From an uncultured Collinsella sp. (GTDB taxonomy: Bacteria; Actinomycetota; Coriobacteriia; Coriobacteriales; Coriobacteriaceae): 13,895 nt of DNA. Shown here piece after piece: positions 1 through 6,562 of the stretch. The notes beneath the pieces are model-generated. The model ran no database searches, was not told the origin of the DNA, and saw nothing but the letters and a program-made list of their open reading frames with translations. The stretch lies in assembly GCA_959602875.1 (NCBI GenBank), contig CAUGVQ010000051.1, positions 1 through 13,895 of the forward strand, given 5' to 3'. Position numbers and translations under genes: made by a program. The number at the start of each line of letters is the position of its first letter. The first letter of the stretch is position 1.

Positions 1-454
1 CATCCCGCAGATCAAGCGGAAGCTCCAGACGCTCTACGATGTTGGATTGGGCTACGTGCGTCTGGGCCAGCCCGCGACGACGCTCTCCGGCGGCGAGGCC
101 CAGCGTGTGAAGCTCGCGAAGGAGCTGCATCGTCGCCAGACGGGGAAGACATTCTACATTCTGGACGAGCCCACGACGGGCCTGCATTTCGAGGACGTGC
201 GCCAGCTCATCGACGTGCTCCAGCGCCTTGTGGACGCGGGGAACACGGTGCTCGTGATCGAGCATAACCTCGACGTGATCAAGGTGGCGGACCGCATCAT
301 CGACCTCGGCCCCGAGGGCGGCTCGCGCGGCGGGCGCATCGTGGTCTCGGGCACGCCCGAGCAGGTCGCCGCCTGTCCGGAGAGCTACACGGGGCGCTTC
401 CTCGGCCCCATCCTCGAGCGTGACCGCGCGCGCATGGAGGCGCGAGAGGCGTAA
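1..454 (+). CDS. uvrA: Excinuclease ABC subunit A (UvrA), C-terminal part only
   Basis: The frame is open from base 2 at the left edge to the TAA at 452-454, so only about the last 150 residues are present. UvrA is the DNA-damage sensor of nucleotide excision repair; it dimerises, scans DNA with UvrB and hydrolyses ATP. The visible part is the end of the second ABC ATPase domain: the signature TLSGGEAQRVKLAKEL, the Walker B segment FYILDEPTTGLH, the switch-region histidine in VLVIEHNLDVIK, and the family's typical tail IIDLGPEGGSRGG followed by SGTPEQVA and TGRFL. The protein ends soon after that tail, as normal for UvrA, and there is no extra domain. A TTG at 47 could be read as a start but is clearly internal. 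UvrC lies 3.8 kb downstream on the same strand, separated by envelope genes. Confidence 0.96.
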   Translation, partial: IPQIKRKLQTLYDVGLGYVRLGQPATTLSGGEAQRVKLAKELHRRQTGKTFYILDEPTTGLHFEDVRQLIDVLQRLVDAGNTVLVIEHNLDVIKVADRIIDLGPEGGSRGGRIVVSGTPEQVAACPESYTGRFLGPILERDRARMEAREA

Positions 455-468
455 AGATTCACGCAGCT

Positions 469-493
469 GCCCGCGTGGCCTAGCCGCGCGGGC
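469..493 (+). terminator. Hairpin after uvrA, possible terminator
   Basis: Arms 469-479 and 483-493 pair around a CTA loop (GCCCGCGTGGC with GCCGCGCGGGC, one T-G wobble). It starts 14 bases after the uvrA stop. The following sequence is G/T-rich rather than a clean T-run, so termination may be weak or factor-assisted. Confidence 0.5.
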
Positions 494-505
494 GTTGTGG
501 AGTGT

Positions 506-534
506 GTTTGGGTGCCCGTGGAGCCTGCTATCAT
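506..534 (+). promoter_or_regulatory. Candidate promoter for the nlpC-ybaK-murJ-uvrC run
   Basis: TTGGGT (506-511), 17 bases, then TATCAT (529-534). The -10 is preceded by TGC, giving an extended -10 (TGnTATCAT). It lies between the uvrA hairpin and the ATG at 574, which would give a leader of roughly 30 bases. The -10 sits in a near-palindrome, CTATCATGGTAG. Pattern match only. Confidence 0.4.
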
Positions 535-558
535 GGTAGGCATACGTTTCTGCCCCTC

Positions 559-565
559 GGGAAGG
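559..565 (+). promoter_or_regulatory. Ribosome binding site fixing the NlpC/P60 start
   Basis: GGGAAGG ends 8 bases before the ATG at 574. This decides for 574 over the in-frame GTG at 502, which would put 24 unrelated residues before an otherwise complete signal peptide. Confidence 0.7.
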
Positions 566-573
566 CATCAGAC

Positions 574-1854
574 ATGAAGCTCAACCACACCGTTGCATGC
601 CTTGCGCGCGCCGGCGCCGTCCGGCGGGCGGCCGCTGCGGGCCTCGCCCTCTCGCTTGCGGGGGCGAGCGTCTTGGCGCCGCTCTCTGCCGCAGCCGCGC
701 CCACAGACGGCTTGGAGGCGCAGGTCGCCGAAGCTCAGGAGAAACTTGCTGACCTTACCTACGAGCTCGAGCTCGCCCAGGCGGAGGCGGACACCACCGC
801 GCTTGACCTCGCCGACACCCAGGACCGCATCGCGGAGCTCGAGACGCAGGTTGCCGAGACCTCCGAGCAGCTCGACGCCGCTCAGGCGGACCTGTCGAGC
901 AAGGCAGTCCAGTCGTACAAATCTGGCGCGGTCACCCTTATCGACATCATCTTCTCCTCATCGAGCTTTGACGAGCTCGCTAGCCGTCTGTTCTACGCGA
1001 ACAAGGTTGCCGAGGCCGAGGCCGACCGCGTGTCGACCGTCCGCGAGCTGCAGGAGAGCCTTGCCGCCCAAAAAAGCGAGCTCACCTCGCGCGAGGACGA
1101 GCTGACCGGCCTTCTTGCCGATCAGTCCGCCGACGCCGCAGCGCTGGAGGCCGCGCGCAACGAGACGTCGAGCTACGTCAACGGTCTCTCCGACGAGCTT
1201 GCGGAGGCCCTCGAGGCCGAGCGCGCCGCAGCAGCGGAGGTCGTTCGCGAGAGCGAGGCGAGCTCAACGCCTGCTACCGATAACGACGGCTCTGCTTCCG
1301 AAGAAGGTAGCGGCTCCGAGGAGAATGCGGGTAGCGAGGACAACGGCAATAACGGTAACGCCGGCAACGGCGGCGCCACGACCCCGAGCACGCCCTCGAC
1401 CGATCCTGACCCTGCGCCGAGCACGCCCGATCCCGACCCCGCACCGAGCACGCCTGCCGGTAGCGGCAACCTGAGCCAGGGGCAGCGCTCTACCATCATC
1501 GCCGCTGCGCGCAGCCAGCTCGGCTGTGCCTACGACTACGGCACCATGATCCCGGGCGTTTCGTTCGACTGCTCGGGTCTCACTACCTACTGCTACAGCC
1601 TGGCGGGCGTCTCCATCCCGCGGTCCTCCGCCACCCAGTACCGCACCGTCAAAAACGCCGGCAACCTCAAGACCGACGCATCCCAGCTCGTTGCGGGCGA
1701 CCTCGTCTTCTATCAGACGGGCGGGACCATCCGCCATGTGGCAATCTACATCGGCGGCGGCAACGTCATCCACGCGAGCGATTACAGCACGGGCGTCATC
1801 ACCTCGGGCCTCTACTACAGCCCGGGCTTCTGCGGCGGCGGCAGCCCCATCTAG
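574..1854 (+). CDS. Secreted NlpC/P60 peptidoglycan hydrolase with N-terminal coiled coil
   Basis: A 426-residue exported protein, probably a D,L-endopeptidase cutting peptidoglycan stem peptides during growth or daughter-cell separation. Residues 1-42 form a Sec signal peptide with twin arginines at 17-18, an Ala/Leu core and an AAAA-P end. Residues 43-226 are Ala/Glu/Leu-rich heptad-like coiled coil, as in PcsB- and RipA-type hydrolases, where this part controls activity. Residues 227-302 are a disordered linker, first Ser/Glu/Gly/Asn-rich and then a DPDPAPSTP repeat. Residues 303-426 are the NlpC/P60 domain with the nucleophile Cys333 (FDCSG), His388 (RHVAIYIG) and a third polar position at His400 (IHAS), so it looks catalytically intact. 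The start is set by the signal peptide and the GGGAAGG site. It probably heads the operon with ybaK, murJ and uvrC; ybaK begins 14 bases after its stop. The natural substrate cannot be told from sequence. Confidence 0.93.
   Translation: MKLNHTVACLARAGAVRRAAAAGLALSLAGASVLAPLSAAAAPTDGLEAQVAEAQEKLADLTYELELAQAEADTTALDLADTQDRIAELETQVAETSEQLDAAQADLSSKAVQSYKSGAVTLIDIIFSSSSFDELASRLFYANKVAEAEADRVSTVRELQESLAAQKSELTSREDELTGLLADQSADAAALEAARNETSSYVNGLSDELAEALEAERAAAAEVVRESEASSTPATDNDGSASEEGSGSEENAGSEDNGNNGNAGNGGATTPSTPSTDPDPAPSTPDPDPAPSTPAGSGNLSQGQRSTIIAAARSQLGCAYDYGTMIPGVSFDCSGLTTYCYSLAGVSIPRSSATQYRTVKNAGNLKTDASQLVAGDLVFYQTGGTIRHVAIYIGGGNVIHASDYSTGVITSGLYYSPGFCGGGSPI
1402..1455 (+). repeat. 27-bp tandem repeat in the NlpC/P60 linker
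   Basis: Two adjacent 27-base units (1402-1428 and 1429-1455) each encode DPDPAPSTP and differ mainly at third codon positions. Related PSTPST codons lie just upstream. Such Pro-rich linker repeats often vary in copy number between strains. Confidence 0.85.
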
Positions 1855-1868
1855 GCGCGAGGCGGTTC

Positions 1869-2354
1869 ATGGGGGCAGCGGTAAAGAAGACAAATGCTAT
1901 GCGCGAGCTCGAGGCAGCGGGCATCGCGTACCGCGTTCATACCTACGAGCACGTTGAGGACGATTTCTCGGGTGTGCATGTGGCCGAGCAACTGGGCGAG
2001 GACCCCGATCAGGTCTTCAAGACGCTCGTGACCGTAGCGCCCTCGCGCGAGCATGTGGTCTGCTGCATCCCCGTCGACCAGGAGCTCGACCTCAAGCGCG
2101 CGGCGCGTGCCGCCGGATGCAAGGCACTCTCGATGCTGCCCTTGCGCGAGCTCACGGCGGTGACCGGCTACGTTCGCGGCGGCTGTTCGCCCGTGGGCAT
2201 GAGGCGGGCCTTTCCGACCGTCATCGACGAGACCTGCCAGCTGTTCGACACGATTATGATTTCTGGCGGAAAGCGCGGTCTGCAGCTGGAGCTCGACCCG
2301 ATCGAGCTTGCGCGGTTCTGCAACGCCACGCTGGCCGACATCGTCCAAGAATAG
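1869..2354 (+). CDS. ybaK: YbaK/EbsC-family Cys-tRNA(Pro) deacylase
   Basis: A 161-residue cytoplasmic editing enzyme. The family removes cysteine mischarged onto tRNA(Pro) by prolyl-tRNA synthetase, acting in trans. Visible family features are the opening KKTNAMR followed by an L-E-A-A-G-I segment, the conserved lysine of QVFKTLV (Lys51, equivalent to the catalytic lysine described for YbaK), the GGCSPVG loop, and the ISGGKRGLQLEL segment near the end. The length is typical. The ATG at 1869 is preferred over ATGs at 1893 and 1899 because KKTNAMR is normally conserved in the family. It lies 14 bases after the NlpC/P60 gene and 9 bases before murJ, with the murJ ribosome site overlapping its stop, so it is probably co-transcribed and coupled. 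Related YbaK-like proteins edit other aminoacyl-tRNAs, but the KKTNAMR start favours the Cys-tRNA(Pro) type. Confidence 0.92.
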   Translation: MGAAVKKTNAMRELEAAGIAYRVHTYEHVEDDFSGVHVAEQLGEDPDQVFKTLVTVAPSREHVVCCIPVDQELDLKRAARAAGCKALSMLPLRELTAVTGYVRGGCSPVGMRRAFPTVIDETCQLFDTIMISGGKRGLQLELDPIELARFCNATLADIVQE

Positions 2355-2363
2355 GAGTGGGGC

Positions 2364-4241
2364 ATGAGCGAACGGGATACCATGGAGCAGCAGAGCCCCC
2401 AAGGTAGGCATTTCAAGCGGGCTCAGCCGGTCGATGCGCCGGCGCCCGCGCAGACCGACGCGTCCGATCCGGGGGAGACGGCGGTCTTCATGGCGGCTGC
2501 CGCACGTTCGGCGGATAGTTCGCAGGGTGTTTCCCGCATCGCTCCCGCGCCGGGGTGCGGGAGCGAGAGGACCACACCCGAAGGACCATCCGCCGAACGC
2601 GTGGCAGAGGACGATGACTTCTCCACCTCGGGCGATTACGCAAATGTGGGCCGCTCCGCCGGCCTCATGACGCTGCTCATCATCATCTCCCGCCTGACCG
2701 GCTTTGCGCGTACGTGGTTCATGGGTATCGCCTTTGGCGTGTCGCTGCTCGCCTCGTCCTACAACATCGCCAACAACCTCCCCAACATGCTCTACGAGCT
2801 CGTGATGGGCGGCATGCTCGTCACGGCGTTTTTGCCCGTCTACATGGACGCGCGCCGGCAAGGCGGGCGCGAGGGCGCCAACGCCTATGTGGGAAACCTC
2901 CTGTCGATTCTGCTCATCATCCTGGGCGGCGTCTCGGTCATCGCCTGCGTGTTTGCCCCGGCGCTCATCTGGACGCAGTCGTTTTTGAGCGACGGCTCCG
3001 AGATGGAGACGGCGGTCTACTTCTTCCGCTTCTTCGCGTTCCAGATCCTGTTCTACGGACTGGGCTCGGTGTTCTCCGGCGTACTCAACGCGCACCGCGA
3101 CTACTTCTGGAGCAACGTCGGTCCTATCCTCAACAACGTGGTCGTGATCGCGAGCTTTGCGGCGTTCCCGGCAATCGCCGGCGTGAGTGAGGCGGCCGCC
3201 ATCACGGTGCTCGCGGTGGGCACAACCGCTGGCGTCTTTGTGCAGATGGCCTGCCAGATCCCGGCGCTCGCACGCCACGGTATCCATCCGCGTCTGCACG
3301 TGGACCTGCATGACCCGCTCATCAAGAAGACCGTCTCGCTCGGCGTGCCCACGGTGATCGCCACGCTCTGCACGCTTGTTACCAGCTCGGTCATGAACTC
3401 CACGGCGCTCGCCGTCCAGCCGGGCACGGGCTCGTCGGTCATCGCCTATGCGCGCCTGTGGTACACGCTGCCCTACGCCCTGCTCGCGGTCTCGCTCAAT
3501 ACGGCGCTCTACACCGAGCTTGCGCGCGACGCCACGGTGGGCGACGACGATGCGGTGCGCGACGGCCTCTCCCGCGGCATCGCGCAGCAGTTCTTCGTGC
3601 TCATCCCCTTCGCGCTTTACCTCATGGCGTTCAGCTTCCCGCTCAACATGGTCTACTGCGCCGGAGCGTTTGACATCGAGGGCGTGGGGCTCGTCTCCGA
3701 GTACCTGTGCTTCCTCGCACCGTCGCTGCCGCTCTACGGCGTGTGCATGCTCATGCAGAAGGGCTGCTCGGCGCTGCGCAACATGAACCCCTACGCCGCG
3801 TTTATGCTCTTGGGCGCTGTGGCCGAGATTGCCTTCTCGCTCACCTTTGCGGTGGCCGCCGGGTTTGGCATGCCCGCCATCGCGCTTTCCATGACGGCTT
3901 CCTACCTCGCCTCAGACATTGGCGCCTTCTGGTGGATGCGTCGCCGTCTGCGCGGGCTCCGCACCGCAAAGATCGCGCACGGCATCGTGGGCGGTCTTGT
4001 GCTCGGCGGCCTCGGTGCCGCGGCGGGTGCGGGCGTGGTTGCCGCGCTCGAGACCTTTGTGAGCCCGCTCGTCAGCTACCTGCCCGACGGCAGCGCCGCC
4101 ACGGCGGGTATGGCGCAAACGTTCGCCTACATCGTCGCCGGCGGTATCGTCGCGCTCATCGTCACCTTTGCGCCGGCCATCGCCCTCAAGTTCCCCGAGG
4201 CGGAGATGTTCCGCTCCATCCTGCGCCGCGTGAAGCGGTAG
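2364..4241 (+). CDS. murJ: Lipid II flippase MurJ (MviN family) with N-terminal extension
   Basis: A 625-residue polytopic membrane protein of the MOP superfamily, which flips the peptidoglycan precursor lipid II across the cytoplasmic membrane. The core begins near residue 94 with NVGRSAGLM, runs into the first membrane helix and carries the conserved SRLTGFAR arginines and the NNLPNMLYEL / GGMLVTAFLPVY segment. About fourteen hydrophobic helices follow to residue ~620, and the chain ends in a short basic tail (RSILRRVKR). There is no C-terminal pseudokinase domain such as that of mycobacterial MviN. Residues 1-93 are a cytoplasmic, low-complexity Ala/Pro/Glu/Asp-rich extension absent from E. 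coli MurJ. The ATG at 2364 has a good ribosome site (AGGAG and GGGG just upstream). The gene is 9 bases after ybaK and 6 bases before uvrC. A strong DNA palindrome lies inside the extension-coding part. Confidence 0.95.
   Translation: MSERDTMEQQSPQGRHFKRAQPVDAPAPAQTDASDPGETAVFMAAAARSADSSQGVSRIAPAPGCGSERTTPEGPSAERVAEDDDFSTSGDYANVGRSAGLMTLLIIISRLTGFARTWFMGIAFGVSLLASSYNIANNLPNMLYELVMGGMLVTAFLPVYMDARRQGGREGANAYVGNLLSILLIILGGVSVIACVFAPALIWTQSFLSDGSEMETAVYFFRFFAFQILFYGLGSVFSGVLNAHRDYFWSNVGPILNNVVVIASFAAFPAIAGVSEAAAITVLAVGTTAGVFVQMACQIPALARHGIHPRLHVDLHDPLIKKTVSLGVPTVIATLCTLVTSSVMNSTALAVQPGTGSSVIAYARLWYTLPYALLAVSLNTALYTELARDATVGDDDAVRDGLSRGIAQQFFVLIPFALYLMAFSFPLNMVYCAGAFDIEGVGLVSEYLCFLAPSLPLYGVCMLMQKGCSALRNMNPYAAFMLLGAVAEIAFSLTFAVAAGFGMPAIALSMTASYLASDIGAFWWMRRRLRGLRTAKIAHGIVGGLVLGGLGAAAGAGVVAALETFVSPLVSYLPDGSAATAGMAQTFAYIVAGGIVALIVTFAPAIALKFPEAEMFRSILRRVKR
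2539..2566 (+). repeat. Perfect 10-bp inverted repeat inside the murJ 5' coding region
   Basis: TCGCTCCCGC (2539-2548) pairs with GCGGGAGCGA (2557-2566) around an 8-base loop. It lies within codons ~59-68, in the disordered N-terminal extension. No T-run follows, so a plain terminator is unlikely; the mRNA would nevertheless form a very stable stem. Confidence 0.75.
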
Positions 4242-4247
4242 GCGCCC

Positions 4248-6236
4248 ATGGCATCGCAACAGTGGCACGACGCGCAGCCGTCTGCCGAGCGTACCGAGCA
4301 TATCGACGAGACCCTCATCGCCCCTGCCCCCGGTATCGAACCGAGCCTTGCCGAGCAGGTCGCGCGCGTCCCCACGAGCCCCGGCTGCTATCTGTGGAAG
4401 GATGCCGAGGGCACCGTTATCTACGTGGGCAAGGCCAAAAACCTGCGTGCGCGCATGCGTCAGTACGTGCAGCTCACCGACGAGCGACAGAAGATTCCGC
4501 TCATGATGCAGCTCGTGCGCTCCTTCGACTACCTTGTGGTGGAGAGCGAGCACGAGGCACTCGTTTTGGAGCGCAACCTCATCGGGCAGTACCATCCCTA
4601 CTTCAACGTCGACTTCAAAGACGACAAGAGCTACCCCTTTATCGCACTCACCAAGGGAGACCTCTTTCCGGCTATCAAGTACACGCGCGAGCGGCATCGC
4701 CCCGGTACGCGCTACTTTGGCCCCTATACCGACAGCCGCGCCGCGCGCGACACCATCGACACCATTCGCAAGGTGATTCCCATCTGCATTGCCACCTGCG
4801 CGGAATGGAAGCGCTGCCGCCGCCTTGCCGAGGCGCATAAAGGGGACGAGGGCATCCTCGGCCTCATCATGGCAGAGAAGGGGCGCCCGTGTTTTGACTA
4901 TCACGTGGGGCGCGGACCCGGGGCATGCGTGGGTGCGATTTCGCCCGAGGAGTACGCCAAAAACGTACGCCGCGTGGAGCGGTTCCTCTCGGGCAAGCGC
5001 AGCGAGGTCACAGGTGAGCTCAAGGCAGAGATGGCAGAGGCCGCGTCCGAGCTCGATTTTGAGCGTGCCGCCCGCATCAAGCGCCGCCTCGAGGTGATCG
5101 ACGGGCTCGATGACCGCCAGCAGGTCGTGTTTCCCTCGCGGGTGGACATCGACGTCATCGGTTTCTACCGCGAGGAGACCATCGCCGGCGCCTGCGTGTT
5201 TGCGGTGCGCGAGGGGCGCACGGTCAGAAGTTGCGAGTTCATCCTCGACAAGGGCCTTGATGTGGACGAGGAGGAGCTCGTCGCCGGCTTCATCAAGCGC
5301 TATTACGACGAGACGGCGGATATTCCCGCCGAGGTCGATGTGGCGGTGGAGCTTGCCGATGCCGAGGTGATAGGGGAGTGGCTCGCCGAGAAGCGTGGCC
5401 GCGCCTGCCAGATTCACCGACCGCAGCGTGGCGAGAAGCGCCGCCTGATGGAGATGTGCGAGCGCAACGCCCGCCACGCGCTCATGCGCTACATGATGCG
5501 CACCGGCTACGCCGACGACCGCACCAACCAGGCACTCCTCGAGCTCGAGAGTGCCCTTGCGCTGCCGGCGCCGCCGCTGCGCATCGAGTGCTTCGATATC
5601 TCGACCATCCACGGTCGCTTCACGGTGGCGTCCATGGTGGTCTTTACCAACGGCAAGCCGGACAAGTCTCAGTACCGCCGCTTCAAGGTGAGAAGCGTCA
5701 CCGGCGAGGCCAACGACTTCCTCTCCATGCAAGAGGTGCTCGGGCGCCGTTATGCGCCGGAGCGTATGGAAGACGAGCGCTTTGGCTCGCGGCCCGATCT
5801 GCTGGTGGTCGACGGCGGCAAGCCACAGCTCACGGCGGCCTTAACGCAGCTTGAGGAGCTCGGGCTCGACATTCCCGTATGCGGTCTTGCCAAGGCGGAC
5901 GAGGAGGTCTTTGTCCCCTGGGACGATACACCGGTTGTGTTGCCCAACGGATCGGCCTCGCTCTATCTCATCAAGCAGGTCCGTGACGAGGCGCACCGCT
6001 TTGCCATCACCTTCCATCGCGAGCTCCGCGACAAAGCTATGACGGTATCGGTTTTAGACGAGGTGGAGGGTGTGGGTCCCACACGCAAGAAGGCCATCAT
6101 GAAGCACTTTGGCTCGCTCAAGCGCCTGCGACAGGCGCGCGTGGAGGACATCGCCGCCGTAAAGGGCGTGCCGCGCGATGTGGCGCAGGCGGTGTACGAT
6201 ACGCTGCGCGCCTGGGATGCCGAGCGCAATAGCTAA
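4248..6236 (+). CDS. uvrC: Excinuclease ABC subunit C (UvrC)
   Basis: A 662-residue dual-incision nuclease of nucleotide excision repair that cuts on both sides of a UvrB-bound lesion. From N to C: an unusual ~34-residue leader; the GIY-YIG nuclease (SPGCYLWKD, VIYVGKAKNLRAR, the catalytic glutamate in EALVLERNLI); a cysteine region at 180-227; the UvrB-binding UVR motif (ELDFERAARIKRRLEVIDGL, about 264-285); the RNase H-like nuclease with Asp in ECFDIST, Asp in VVDGGKPQL and His in TFHRELRDKAM; and tandem helix-hairpin-helix motifs at ~600-655 (EVEGVGPTRKK, VKGVPRD). All catalytic residues appear present. The usual cluster-like cysteine set is altered: Cys184, Cys215 and Cys227 remain, but the position before PGAC is Gly223, and the first spacing is lengthened by ~19 residues. 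The start is 6 bases after murJ without a clear ribosome site, so coupling is likely. The next gene belongs to a different unit. Confidence 0.96.
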   Translation: MASQQWHDAQPSAERTEHIDETLIAPAPGIEPSLAEQVARVPTSPGCYLWKDAEGTVIYVGKAKNLRARMRQYVQLTDERQKIPLMMQLVRSFDYLVVESEHEALVLERNLIGQYHPYFNVDFKDDKSYPFIALTKGDLFPAIKYTRERHRPGTRYFGPYTDSRAARDTIDTIRKVIPICIATCAEWKRCRRLAEAHKGDEGILGLIMAEKGRPCFDYHVGRGPGACVGAISPEEYAKNVRRVERFLSGKRSEVTGELKAEMAEAASELDFERAARIKRRLEVIDGLDDRQQVVFPSRVDIDVIGFYREETIAGACVFAVREGRTVRSCEFILDKGLDVDEEELVAGFIKRYYDETADIPAEVDVAVELADAEVIGEWLAEKRGRACQIHRPQRGEKRRLMEMCERNARHALMRYMMRTGYADDRTNQALLELESALALPAPPLRIECFDISTIHGRFTVASMVVFTNGKPDKSQYRRFKVRSVTGEANDFLSMQEVLGRRYAPERMEDERFGSRPDLLVVDGGKPQLTAALTQLEELGLDIPVCGLAKADEEVFVPWDDTPVVLPNGSASLYLIKQVRDEAHRFAITFHRELRDKAMTVSVLDEVEGVGPTRKKAIMKHFGSLKRLRQARVEDIAAVKGVPRDVAQAVYDTLRAWDAERNS

Positions 6237-6362
6237 CCGCCGTTCCACAGCAGCAACCGTCCTACATGGGCAAGCGCGCATTTTGGCATCATTTGTGCGC
6301 CTAGCAGGTCAAATGCTTCGTGTCAAGATGATGCGCGCTCCAACTGGTCTTGCTATTGCGAT

Positions 6363-6397
6363 ACATACTGGTATCACACTTGTTGATACCAGTATGT
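6363..6397 (+). promoter_or_regulatory. Perfect 14-bp inverted repeat, candidate operator
   Basis: ACATACTGGTATCA (6363-6376) and TGATACCAGTATGT (6384-6397) are exact reverse complements across a 7-base gap. Each arm itself has ATAC-NN-GTAT symmetry (6365-6374 and 6386-6395), a layout typical of dimeric repressor sites, for example the GntR family. The core AGTATGT recurs at 6493-6499. It lies 166 bases upstream of the binding-protein ATG. Alternative: because TTTT follows, it could serve as a uvrC terminator, but the stem is AT-rich. Confidence 0.55.
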
Positions 6398-6411
6398 TTT
6401 GTCAATAAAAA
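6383..6411 (+). promoter_or_regulatory. Weak candidate promoter for the transporter
   Basis: TTGATA (6383-6388), 17 bases, then TAAAAA (6406-6411). The -35 would lie inside the right arm of the inverted repeat, so a bound repressor would block it. The -10 is only a 4/6 match; the A-run there makes this tentative. Confidence 0.3.
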
Positions 6412-6562
6412 AATAGGGATAACCTGCGATTACCGTTTGCCACGTGGTTGCGACCTCTCGCCGAGAACAGTCTCTGTTAAGTGGTTGTAACAAGTATGTT
6501 AAGTACATCCACCGCGTGCCCCTGCGGCATGGCAGGACACGCATCGACTGATTGGAGTTCCC

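Larger units (their letters stand above)
6237..6562 (+). other. Non-coding leader between uvrC and the transporter
   Basis: This 326-base gap has no convincing gene. Its centre (about 6350-6420) is AT-rich, unlike the rest of the window. It holds long-range complementary arms GCGCGCAT (6274-6281) and ATGCGCGC (6331-6338), a perfect 14-bp inverted repeat at 6363-6397, a CCACGTGG palindrome at 6440-6447, and a direct repeat TGTTAAGT at 6475-6482 and 6497-6504. No T-run terminator is obvious directly after uvrC. It most likely contains the transporter promoter and its control sites. Confidence 0.7.

Noticed and set aside
502..573. Start of the NlpC/P60 gene at the GTG at 502
   Set aside because: It would bury the signal peptide behind 24 residues; the ATG at 574 has a ribosome site and gives a clean signal peptide.
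6440..6447. CCACGTGG palindrome
   Set aside because: An 8-bp palindrome is easily found by chance in GC-rich DNA, and no second copy or spacing supports a role.
6237..6562. Small gene, tRNA or known riboswitch in the leader before the transporter
   Set aside because: No start with ribosome site and sensible product, no cloverleaf and no recognisable riboswitch core; only short repeats are seen.
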